A stretch of 40,288 nt of DNA from the NCBI GenBank assembly GCA_913047775.1, contig CAJWUE010000004.1:1-40288 (forward strand), given 5' to 3'. The stretch is from GCA-002731945 sp913047775 (lineage in GTDB: Bacteria; Pseudomonadota; Alphaproteobacteria; MED-G09). The position numbers and the translations under genes were made by a program. Below are positions 8,514 through 16,077 of this stretch, piece by piece. The notes under the pieces are model-generated. The model worked only from the letters and a program-made list of their open reading frames with translations, was not told where the DNA came from and searched no databases. Positions within the stretch are counted from its first letter, which is position 1; each line of letters starts with the position of its first letter.

Positions 8514-9752
8514 TTGTTTTTAAAAAAAATTTTAATAAGTTGCCTGTTAGTTTTAACATTAATCTTCTCAACTAATAATTCGAGCATGAGTCAAGATATT
8601 CAGGCTATTTCTGCTATAGTTAATGACGAAGTAATATCTCGTTATGACGTACAACAGCGAATCAAACTAATTATCATTACCTCTGGAATACAGCCAACTC
8701 AAGAAAATGTGTCAAGACTTGAGAAACAAGCTATCCGTGCGCTTGTAAATGAAAAAATTCAACTTCAAGAGGCTATAAAACTAGATGTTCCCACTAGTTC
8801 TGAAGAAATTGACCTTATGTTGAGGCGAATAGCTAGCGGGAATGAAATGTCTTCTGAGGAAATTATAAACTTTATAAGTAGTAATGGGGTTAATGCTGAA
8901 ACCCTATTGAATCAAATTAAAGCTGAGTTGTTGTGGAATAAAATTGTAAGGGGAAGGTTTGGTTCATATATAAATATCAGCGAAGACGAAATTACAATTG
9001 TTTATAACCGCACTGTAGAAAGTCTAGATAGAGAGCAATACGATATTTCTGAAATTTTTATAGGATTTGAGAGTAAAGAAGAAGAAGTAGATGCCTTCAA
9101 CTTAGCAAAAAGGCTTATTGAACAGTTAAAAAATGGTGCTTCCTTCTCGCCGGTAGCACAACAATTCAGTCAAGCCTCTTCATCTGGCCAGGGTGGTTAC
9201 ATTGGTTGGGTTGCTGAAGGTCAGTTAAATTCAGAAATTGTTGACGCATTAAAAGGACTCAACAATAAGCAGGTTTCCGATCCTATTAAAACTGTTAATG
9301 GCTTCTACGTTGTAAAGCTTAATGAAAAAGCAGAAGCAGGAGGAAAAAATTATATGAGAAATCAATATGATTTAATTTCCATTACTTTTGATAAAAACAG
9401 AAAAACAGAAGCTCAAAATTTTTCTAACGATTTTATCTCCTGTAAAAGGTTGGATAGTTTGATAGAAAAATATCAAGAAAGGGAAGTCAACCTTATAGGT
9501 AAGCGTTTCCTTAGCGAATTACCTACAGACCTGCATTCTGAGTTATTATCTAAAGAAGCCGGTGATACTCTAAACTTAAGATATTCTAATGACTATATTG
9601 ATCTGATACTTATTTGTGACCGCAAAGACGATATTGGAATAGAGGTTTCAAGAGAATCTATAGAAGATAATCTTTATGCTCAAAAAATGGGAATGATGTC
9701 AAGAAGGCACTTAAGGGACCTCAGACGAGACGCAGTGATTGAATATAGATAA
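8514..9752 (+). CDS. surA: Periplasmic chaperone / peptidyl-prolyl isomerase SurA
   Basis: SurA carries unfolded outer-membrane proteins across the periplasm to the Bam machine. It has an uncleaved-looking N-terminal export signal followed by the SurA N-terminal chaperone domain (AIVNDEVISRYDV) and one parvulin domain around residues 170-275 with GGYIGWV and VNGFYVVKL. A second, C-terminal isomerase domain is missing, as is common in alphaproteobacteria. I chose TTG 8514, which has AGGA six bases before it and gives a cleaner signal peptide; TTG 8496, overlapping lptD, is the alternative. Confidence 0.9.
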   Translation: MFLKKILISCLLVLTLIFSTNNSSMSQDIQAISAIVNDEVISRYDVQQRIKLIIITSGIQPTQENVSRLEKQAIRALVNEKIQLQEAIKLDVPTSSEEIDLMLRRIASGNEMSSEEIINFISSNGVNAETLLNQIKAELLWNKIVRGRFGSYINISEDEITIVYNRTVESLDREQYDISEIFIGFESKEEEVDAFNLAKRLIEQLKNGASFSPVAQQFSQASSSGQGGYIGWVAEGQLNSEIVDALKGLNNKQVSDPIKTVNGFYVVKLNEKAEAGGKNYMRNQYDLISITFDKNRKTEAQNFSNDFISCKRLDSLIEKYQEREVNLIGKRFLSELPTDLHSELLSKEAGDTLNLRYSNDYIDLILICDRKDDIGIEVSRESIEDNLYAQKMGMMSRRHLRDLRRDAVIEYR

Positions 9753-9762
9753 TAAAATTAAA

Positions 9763-10764
9763 ATGTCTTTAAACAAAAATATTCCTATAGCTGTTACGAT
9801 GGGAGAGCCTGGAGGAATAAACAGCGAACTAATTATAAAGACTTATAAAAACACTCAAATACCAAATTTTTTTCTTATTGCTGATCCTGAATGGATTGAA
9901 AAATCTTTGATAGCTTTAAAATTAAAATCAAAAATCAATATAATTAGCTGCCCTGAAGAATCAAAAAAGGGATCTTTAAATATTTTTCCTATTTCTAATA
10001 AAGTTAGATTTGGTTTTAAAAAATCTTATCAATCTAACGTTCTGGCAATTATTGAATCTTTAGATATAGCTATAAAATTAGCTCTTAATAAGAAGGTGGA
10101 AGGAATTGTGACTCTACCGATATTAAAAGAAACCCTTATAAAAGCAGGTTTTAAATATCCAGGTCATACAGAATATTTGGGAGAGAAAACAGCATCAAAA
10201 CCCTTGATGATCTTATTTAACGAAAAGATTAAGGTGGCTAGTCTAACAACTCATATCCCGATAAGAAAAGTGTCAGAAAAGATTACTAAAAAATCTATTT
10301 GTGATGCTATAAAAATAATGAACAAGTCTCTAAAAAATGACTTTGGAATTGCTAATCCTAAGATTGTTATAAGCTCTCTTAATCCTCATGGAGGAGAAGG
10401 TGGGACAATCGGAAGTGAAGAAATAGATATAATAATTCCATCTATAATTAAGATGAAATCATTAGGTTTTGATGTCTATGGCCCAATATCTGCTGATACT
10501 TTATTCAGCGAACCAGAAGTAAATAAATACGACGCAAAAATATGTATGTTTCATGATCAAGCTCTCATTCCTGTAAAAACATTAGATTTCTATGGTACCG
10601 TTAATTTTACTGCCGGACTTCCAATTGTTAGAACGTCGCCCGATCATGGAACGGCATTAAATATTGCGGGAGAAAAAGAAGCAAATAACCTAAGTCTAAG
10701 AAAAGCTATCACTTTTGCTTCAAAAATCTCAAAAAACAGGAAAAGAAATGAAAAAAGAATATAA
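9763..10764 (+). CDS. pdxA: 4-hydroxythreonine-4-phosphate dehydrogenase
   Basis: PdxA oxidises 4-phosphohydroxy-threonine with NAD in the DXP-dependent route to pyridoxal phosphate (vitamin B6). The protein is 333 residues from ATG 9763; a TTG at 9739 would overlap surA and is less likely. Family motifs are VTMGEPGGI, GHTEYLG, NPHGGEGGTIGSEE and MFHDQALIPVK; the three metal-binding histidines lie in the last three. It sits in its usual alphaproteobacterial place between surA and rsmA. Confidence 0.95.
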   Translation: MSLNKNIPIAVTMGEPGGINSELIIKTYKNTQIPNFFLIADPEWIEKSLIALKLKSKINIISCPEESKKGSLNIFPISNKVRFGFKKSYQSNVLAIIESLDIAIKLALNKKVEGIVTLPILKETLIKAGFKYPGHTEYLGEKTASKPLMILFNEKIKVASLTTHIPIRKVSEKITKKSICDAIKIMNKSLKNDFGIANPKIVISSLNPHGGEGGTIGSEEIDIIIPSIIKMKSLGFDVYGPISADTLFSEPEVNKYDAKICMFHDQALIPVKTLDFYGTVNFTAGLPIVRTSPDHGTALNIAGEKEANNLSLRKAITFASKISKNRKRNEKRI

Positions 10765-11587
10765 AACTTCATTTAAAAAAGTTTTTAACAAAAATAAAAT
10801 AAAACCGAAAAAAAGTTTAGGCCAAAATTTTCTTCATGATAAAAATATAATTGAAATTATCTTAGGCACAGCAGATGTATCAAATAGATCAGTAATTGAA
10901 GTAGGGTCTGGGCCATGCTTACTGACTGAATTTTTATTACTAGAAAATGCTGAATTAGTTGTTGCAGTAGAAAAAGACGAAACATTCTTACCTCAACTAA
11001 TAGATCTCAAAAAGAGATTTTCCAGTTCATTTCAATTTTTAATTAACGATGTTCTAGATATAGATATAGATGAAATTACGAAAAATAATTATTCGGTGGT
11101 ATCTAATCTTCCTTATAATATTTCTGTACCCTTTATTATTAACATGGCAAAGAAAGAATGGCCTCCTAAATGGAATCACCTAATTCTTACTGTTCAAAAA
11201 GAAGTCGCTAATAGATTGTTAGCTAAGATAGGGTCGAGAGAATATGGAAGATTGACAATATTATTAAATTGGAGAAACAATATTGAACTTATATGCAACG
11301 TAAAACCTTCTTCTTTTTATCCAAAACCTAAAGTTGTATCTTCAATTATAAAGATCACTCCCAAAAAAAATAATTTTCCAAAAACATCTTTTGAAAACTT
11401 AGAAAAGATTTTAAGGGTTGCGTTTAGCTTTAGACGTAAAACTATAAAGAATAATTTGAAGTTACTAAACTTAGACCCTGATGAAATACTCAAAAAATCT
11501 AATATACAATCTTCTTTACGACCACAAAATTTAAGTATTGAGGATTTCTGTAATTTGGCAAACTTATGTGAAACAGCATTATTATAA
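10748..11587 (+). CDS. rsmA: 16S rRNA adenine dimethyltransferase (KsgA)
   Basis: RsmA dimethylates two adjacent adenines in the 3'-terminal helix of 16S rRNA and acts as a late 30S quality check. From ATG 10748 it has 279 residues, with the SLGQNFLHD start, SAM motif EVGSGPCLLT and the catalytic NLPYNIS motif. AGGA lies six bases upstream of that ATG, inside pdxA, so translation is coupled and the genes overlap by 17 bases. The 3' end overlaps convergent gmk by 6 bases. Confidence 0.95.
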   Translation: MKKEYKTSFKKVFNKNKIKPKKSLGQNFLHDKNIIEIILGTADVSNRSVIEVGSGPCLLTEFLLLENAELVVAVEKDETFLPQLIDLKKRFSSSFQFLINDVLDIDIDEITKNNYSVVSNLPYNISVPFIINMAKKEWPPKWNHLILTVQKEVANRLLAKIGSREYGRLTILLNWRNNIELICNVKPSSFYPKPKVVSSIIKITPKKNNFPKTSFENLEKILRVAFSFRRKTIKNNLKLLNLDPDEILKKSNIQSSLRPQNLSIEDFCNLANLCETALL

Positions 11588-12226
11588 TGAATTTCTTAAA
11601 TTCTTAATAATGTTTAGAGCATTTATTTGTCTTTGGCGCTTATATCTTTCAGCAATAATGATTGAATGAATTATCTTTAAACTATCTTCAAAGTTATCAT
11701 TCACTATAATATAATCATATTCAGCATAATGACTAATTTCATCAGCAGCCCTAGACATTCTCTCCTGTATAACATTATCATTATCTTGTTTCCTATTATG
11801 GAGTCTTTTTTCTAATTCCTCTACCGATGGAGGTAATACAAAGACTTTTACAAGATCTTCTTGCATGGAGTCCATCAATTGCTGCGTTCCTTGCCAATCA
11901 ATATCAAATAGGACATCAAAACCAGATTCTAAGGCTCTTTGCACCGGTTTCTTTGGCGTGGCGTAGTAAAAACCAAAAACTTTGGCATACTCTAAAAATT
12001 CCCCATCTTTCCTCATTTTTCCAAATAAATTATTATCTATAAAAAAATAGTCTTTTTCGTTCTCTTCCCCTGGTCTCGAAGGTCGTGTTGTATATGAAAC
12101 AGATAAAAATATTTCTTTATCTACCTCTAATAGTTTTCTCGATAACGATGTTTTCCCTGCTCCAGAAGGTGATGACAAAACCATCATGAGACCGTGTCTA
12201 TTAAGATTTTGTTGTTTAGTAATCAT
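11582..12226 (-). CDS. gmk: Guanylate kinase
   Basis: Gmk phosphorylates GMP to GDP, linking purine synthesis to GTP. The 214-residue protein has the P-loop SSPSGAGKT at residues 18-26 and the GMP-binding block SVSYTTRPSRPGE. In related genomes gmk is preceded by fabF, mltG and yicC genes. Here it follows a broken fabF remnant by eight bases, and its ribosome-binding site (AGGA, seven bases before the ATG) overlaps the remnant's terminal stop codon. The mltG and yicC genes are not seen here. Confidence 0.96.
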   Translation of the reverse strand: MITKQQNLNRHGLMMVLSSPSGAGKTSLSRKLLEVDKEIFLSVSYTTRPSRPGEENEKDYFFIDNNLFGKMRKDGEFLEYAKVFGFYYATPKKPVQRALESGFDVLFDIDWQGTQQLMDSMQEDLVKVFVLPPSVEELEKRLHNRKQDNDNVIQERMSRAADEISHYAEYDYIIVNDNFEDSLKIIHSIIIAERYKRQRQINALNIIKNLRNSL

Positions 12227-12234
12227 AAATTTTC

Positions 12235-12518
12235 CTAATATCTTGAAAATATTACTGATGTGTACGTTCTATCAAATCCAAAAGAATATGATAATACAAA
12301 ATTAATGTCTTTTTTTTTACTTTCATGGGGCACTAAATCAATCTTAGTATCTATTGATAAATCATCAAGATTAATAGTTGGAGGAACTATGTTTTTTTTA
12401 TACTTAATATACTAAATATTGCCTCAACAGCTCCCGTAGCTCCAAGAAGATGTCCAATAGAAGATTTTATAGATGATAGAAAATGCTCAACTCTTCCTAT
12501 AAAAATCTCTCTAATGCC
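12235..12518 (-). pseudogene. fabF: Remnant of fabF (3-oxoacyl-ACP synthase II), C-terminal ~95 codons, frameshifted
   Basis: Translated on the minus strand, 12518-12390 reads GIREIF...SSIKSSIGHLLGATGA...SILSIKKT and hits a stop at 12387-12389. The next frame, 12387-12238, continues with VPPTINLDDL...VLSYSFGFDRTYTSV to a stop at 12235. Together these match the last ~95 residues of FabF. One base is missing from an A-run (minus strand; plus-strand Ts 12392-12399). The KSSIGH Lys and His survive, but the invariant glycine pair and Asn of the C-terminal GFGGTN motif have become GFDRTY. The N-terminal ~320 residues, with the catalytic Cys and first His, are gone. This gap is the normal position of fabF, just after acpP. 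Confidence 0.88.
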
Positions 12519-12538
12519 TTATTACAGATATTATTTAA

Positions 12539-12775
12539 TTAGGCTTTGTTAGAATCTATAAAATTTATAGCATCACCTACTGTTAGAATATTTTCAGCTG
12601 CATCATCTGGTATTTCTATACCAAACTCTTCTTCAAAAGCCATTACAAGTTCTACTGTATCCAAACTATCCGCGCCAAGATCATCAATAAAACTTGCTGA
12701 CTCAGTAACTTTTTCTGAATCAACTCCAAGATGTTCAACAACTATAGCTTGAACTTTTCCGATTGTATCGCCCAT
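12539..12775 (-). CDS. acpP: Acyl carrier protein
   Basis: AcpP carries growing acyl chains on a phosphopantetheine arm during type II fatty acid synthesis, and also donates acyl groups to lipid A enzymes. It has 78 residues, is strongly acidic, and has the DSLDTVELVMAFEEEFG motif with the modified serine at residue 37. A GAGGG site lies upstream of the ATG. It is downstream of fabD and fabG on the same strand, separated from fabG by a 96-base gap that may hold its own promoter. The fabF that normally follows is a remnant. Confidence 0.97.
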   Translation of the reverse strand: MGDTIGKVQAIVVEHLGVDSEKVTESASFIDDLGADSLDTVELVMAFEEEFGIEIPDDAAENILTVGDAINFIDSNKA

Positions 12776-12871
12776 ATTTCCCTCATTGTTTTTTTAATTT
12801 ATGAATCTTCTGTTTGATAAAATTCACATGGGCTTTAGCACATCATTACAAGATATTCAACAGAGACTTAA

Positions 12872-13609
12872 TTAATTCATTAATAATCCGCCATTTACAT
12901 GTATTGTCTGACCTGTCAGATAACCCGATTCTTCGCTAGCTAAAAAAATAACTGCACTAGATAAATCAGAAGGCAAACCGAGTCTTTTTGAAGGAATAGC
13001 ATCTAAAATCAAATTTTTTCTTTTTTCATCAAGATCCTTTGTCATATTAGTCTCAATATATCCTGGAGCAATACAATTAACAGTTATCTGTCGGGATGCT
13101 ACTTCTTGAGAAAGAGATTTTGACATTCCTATTACTCCTGCTTTAGAAGCCGAATAATTTGCTTGGCCAGGACTACCGGTGAACGCGACTACCGAAGTGA
13201 TATTTATTATCCTCCCATACCTTCTCTTTATCATCCCCTTTACAGCCAATTTAGAAATTTTAAAAACAGAAGTTAGATTTAAAGCAATAACATCGTCCCA
13301 CTCCTTATCGCTCATTCTAAGGAATATATTATCTTTTGTTATTCCAGCGTTATTTACTAGAATATCAATTTGACCCATTTTTTCTTCAGTCTCCTCAATA
13401 AGCATAGGAATATCTTTAGAATTTAATAAATCTGCTTTAACCAAATGATTCTCCCCTTTTAAAGAGCTCTTTAAGATTTCTAACTCATCAACATTTCTAC
13501 CTGATAAACATACTTCAGCGCCATGAGAATTTAAGACTTTTGCTATCTCTTTTCCTATTCCTCCACTTGCACCAGTAACAAGTGCTTTCTTATTTTTTAA
13601 ATTAAACAT
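12872..13609 (-). CDS. fabG: 3-oxoacyl-ACP reductase FabG
   Basis: FabG reduces 3-oxoacyl-ACP to 3-hydroxyacyl-ACP with NADPH in each elongation cycle. The 245-residue short-chain dehydrogenase has the cofactor loop TGASGGIGK at residues 12-20, the NNAG motif at 86-89, and a Ser139-Tyr152-Lys156 catalytic set in the ITSV / NYSASK region. It starts nine bases after fabD, consistent with an operon, and an AGG lies eight bases before its ATG. Confidence 0.95.
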   Translation of the reverse strand: MFNLKNKKALVTGASGGIGKEIAKVLNSHGAEVCLSGRNVDELEILKSSLKGENHLVKADLLNSKDIPMLIEETEEKMGQIDILVNNAGITKDNIFLRMSDKEWDDVIALNLTSVFKISKLAVKGMIKRRYGRIINITSVVAFTGSPGQANYSASKAGVIGMSKSLSQEVASRQITVNCIAPGYIETNMTKDLDEKRKNLILDAIPSKRLGLPSDLSSAVIFLASEESGYLTGQTIHVNGGLLMN

Positions 13610-13618
13610 TTTATATAC

Positions 13619-14554
13619 CTAACTAAGTTTCTTAATAAATTCTTGTAAGCTATTACTATCACATATTGATAGTCGATTTAAAGAAGGTGAATTTCTTTTT
13701 GCTAAATTTATTAAAACTGATCCAGATCCAAATTCTACAATTTCTTTAAAACCTAATTTTACAATTTTTTGCATAATTTCTCTCCAACGAACCATACCGT
13801 CAACTTGATTTATTAGATTTTCCTTTAAAAGCTTAGTATCTCTGGTTGGCTCAGCCGTAAAATTAGAGATCACGGGAATTAAAGGCGAAGTCAAATTTAT
13901 TTTTTTCAACTCCTCGACCATTTTTTCCTTCGCAGGCATCATAAGGGAGCAATGAAAAGGCGCACTTACGGGAAGTTTTATTACTTTTTTAGCACCTATA
14001 TTTAATAGACCTTCAATTGCATTGGTAACAGCTTCAACTTGACCTGAAATGACTATCTGTTCTTTGGCGTTATCATTGGCAACTTCACATACTCCTCCAT
14101 AATCAAATTCGAGAGCATTCTCCACCTCATCAATATTTAGACCTAACACGGCAGCCATAATACCTTTATTTTTTGGGACAGCATTTTGCATTGCTTGTCC
14201 TCTTATTTTAAGAAGTTTAGATGAATCACATAAAGTTATACTTTCTGCCGCCGTCAACGACGTATACTCACCGAGAGAATGACCAGAAGTAATATTTGAG
14301 AACTGGTTAATGTTGTAACCTTCTTCTTTTAGGACTCTTATCATTGCAATACCAACAGCCATTATCGCGGGTTGGGCATTCTCAGTTAAAATAAGCTCTT
14401 CTTCTGGGCCTTCCGTCATAATCTTATAAAGATCTTGATTTAATGCATCGTTAACTTCCTCAAATACTCTTTTAGCCTTTACAAAGCTATTAGCTAAATC
14501 TTTTCCCATACCAACAAATTGGCTCCCTTGACCCGGAAAAACTATTGCTCTCAT
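13619..14554 (-). CDS. fabD: Malonyl-CoA:ACP transacylase
   Basis: FabD loads malonate from CoA onto ACP, supplying two-carbon units for fatty acid elongation. The 311-residue protein has the FPGQGSQ start, the GHSLGEY nucleophile elbow (Ser93), and the SAPFHCSLM motif with the catalytic His. It heads the fab cluster and is divergent from rpsF. A consensus extended -10 promoter lies about 40 bases upstream. Confidence 0.96.
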   Translation of the reverse strand: MRAIVFPGQGSQFVGMGKDLANSFVKAKRVFEEVNDALNQDLYKIMTEGPEEELILTENAQPAIMAVGIAMIRVLKEEGYNINQFSNITSGHSLGEYTSLTAAESITLCDSSKLLKIRGQAMQNAVPKNKGIMAAVLGLNIDEVENALEFDYGGVCEVANDNAKEQIVISGQVEAVTNAIEGLLNIGAKKVIKLPVSAPFHCSLMMPAKEKMVEELKKINLTSPLIPVISNFTAEPTRDTKLLKENLINQVDGMVRWREIMQKIVKLGFKEIVEFGSGSVLINLAKRNSPSLNRLSICDSNSLQEFIKKLS

Positions 14555-14595
14555 ATAATATCTCCTATTCTAATAATTTAGAAACGATTCAGAAT

Positions 14596-14604
14596 ATTAT
14601 AACA
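14596..14604 (-). promoter_or_regulatory. Candidate extended -10 promoter of fabD
   Basis: On the minus strand these bases read TGTTATAAT, a perfect TGnTATAAT extended -10 element. Transcription would begin near 14588, giving a ~34-base leader before the fabD ATG. The -35 region is poor, which is usual for extended -10 promoters. This is a motif-based prediction. Confidence 0.5.
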
Positions 14605-14682
14605 AGCTTGCAAATTTATTACTAATACAGTAATGAATGTTACCTTTTTAATTTTATAAAGATAACTATTGAAAGGAAACAT

Positions 14683-15024
14683 ATGCCATATTATGAGCAT
14701 GTATTTATTGCGAGACCAGAAATAGCTCCTCAACAAGTTGAAGGTATCGTTGAGAGTCTAAGAAAGCTAGTTAATGATGAGGGTGGCAAACCAATATATT
14801 CTGAATATTGGGGTCTTCGTCACTTAGCATATAAAATTAATAAGAATGAAAGAGGTCATTATTCTCTTATTAGAATAGACAGTCCGAACTCAACAATTAA
14901 AGAACTTGAAAGAGTTCAGAGTCTAAATGAGGACGTCATAAGATATATGACTATTAAGACTAAAGAACTTTCAGAAGAACCTTCGGTTATGATGAAGTCA
15001 TCGGAAAAAAAGGATGTTTATTAA
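14683..15024 (+). CDS. rpsF: 30S ribosomal protein S6
   Basis: S6 binds 16S rRNA with S18 on the small-subunit platform. The 113-residue product has the MPYYEHVFIARPE start and the YWGLRHLAYKI core typical of bS6. A good Shine-Dalgarno site (AAGGA) lies a few bases before the ATG. It is the first gene of an S6-S18-L9 operon, with 13 bases to rpsR. The 128-base upstream region is shared with divergent fabD. Confidence 0.97.
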   Translation: MPYYEHVFIARPEIAPQQVEGIVESLRKLVNDEGGKPIYSEYWGLRHLAYKINKNERGHYSLIRIDSPNSTIKELERVQSLNEDVIRYMTIKTKELSEEPSVMMKSSEKKDVY

Positions 15025-15037
15025 TTAGGTATAAAAC

Positions 15038-15298
15038 ATGAATAATTTCTTACCCAACATTACACAAATACCAATGAGGAGTCCTTTTTTAAAAAGAAAG
15101 AAGACATGCCCTTTCTCTGGAGAAAATTCTCCAAAAATCGATTATAAAAACACTAAGTTATTAAAAAAATATTTATCCGAAAGAGGAAAAATAATACCGA
15201 GCCGAATAACTTCTGTTTCTGCAAAAAAACAAAGAGAACTATCACAAGCTATTAAAAGATCAAGATATATGGCCCTCTTACCTTATAAAATGGATTAA
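15038..15298 (+). CDS. rpsR: 30S ribosomal protein S18
   Basis: S18 pairs with S6 on the 30S platform. The 86-residue protein carries the KTCPFSGENSPKIDYK core and the conserved C-terminus VSAKKQRELSQAIKRSRYMALLPY. Most alphaproteobacterial S18 proteins start close to the basic RSPFLKRKK stretch; here about 12 extra residues precede it. The upstream ATG is preferred because it has a weak AGG site and the internal ATG at 15074 has none. Confidence 0.96.
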   Translation: MNNFLPNITQIPMRSPFLKRKKTCPFSGENSPKIDYKNTKLLKKYLSERGKIIPSRITSVSAKKQRELSQAIKRSRYMALLPYKMD

Positions 15299-15300
15299 GA

Positions 15301-15960
15301 ATGGAAGTTATACTTTTAGAAAGAATTGATCGTCTAGGTCAAATGGGAGATGTAGTTAAAGTTAAAGATGGTTATGCCAGAAACTTTTTATTGCCAAAAA
15401 GGAAAGCTTTAAGGGCCTCAAAAGAAAATCTAGACTTTTTTGAAAAAGAAAAGGTTAATTTAGAAGCAAGAAACTTGAAAGAAAAATCAGAAGCCGAAAA
15501 AATACAAAAAAAATTAAACGAAAAGAATTTTGTAATAATAAGACAAGCTGGTGAGACTGGACAACTTTATGGCTCTGTCAGCACCAATAATATAAAAGAA
15601 GCCCTTAAAGATAGGAATTTCGAGATAGCAAAGAATCAAGTAGTCCTTGAAAAACCAATTAAAGAGCTCGGCATTCACAGCGTTGGAATAAAGTTACACC
15701 CTGAAATTGAAGCAAGAATTTCTGCAATTGTTTCTAGAACTGAGAATGAAGCTAATTCCTTAATTAAGGGGAAAGAAATTAACTTAGAGGATTCCCAGTC
15801 TATATCTTCTTCTGAAGAGACAATGGAGTTGGAAGAAGTTTTTGAAGAAGGGGCAATTCCTCAAGAACTTTCAAGCGAAGAAAGTGAAGAAAAAGAACAG
15901 ATAGATGAATCTAAAAACGATGATGAAAACCTTGCTGAAGAATCTAAAGATTCTAAATAA
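15301..15960 (+). CDS. rplI: 50S ribosomal protein L9 with long acidic C-terminal tail
   Basis: L9 binds 23S rRNA near the L1 stalk and helps keep the reading frame. Residues 1-150 are a normal bL9: MEVILLERIDRLGQMGDVVKVKDGYARNFL fold start, a long central helix, and a C-domain ending near the EIEARISAIV stretch. Residues ~150-219 add a tail rich in Glu, Asp and Ser with few hydrophobics, probably disordered. E. coli L9 has 149 residues; many alphaproteobacterial homologues have shorter tails. It begins two bases after rpsR. Confidence 0.95.
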   Translation: MEVILLERIDRLGQMGDVVKVKDGYARNFLLPKRKALRASKENLDFFEKEKVNLEARNLKEKSEAEKIQKKLNEKNFVIIRQAGETGQLYGSVSTNNIKEALKDRNFEIAKNQVVLEKPIKELGIHSVGIKLHPEIEARISAIVSRTENEANSLIKGKEINLEDSQSISSSEETMELEEVFEEGAIPQELSSEESEEKEQIDESKNDDENLAEESKDSK

Positions 15961-16077
15961 GATTGAGATTTTTTAATTGCAATGTTGTCAATAAGTTAAG
16001 CTGTTTAACCCCGATATTCACATTAATCCACAGAAGTTTTTCTTGGGTTATTTGTATACTCTAGTTAAATTAAAGAA

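Noticed and set aside
12546..12752. Open frame antisense to acpP
   Set aside because: A shadow of the acpP coding frame; no ribosome-binding site and Ser/Thr-rich low-complexity translation.
14640..14682. S6:S18-binding leader RNA upstream of rpsF
   Set aside because: I could not find the CCG-containing bulged hairpin expected of that leader.
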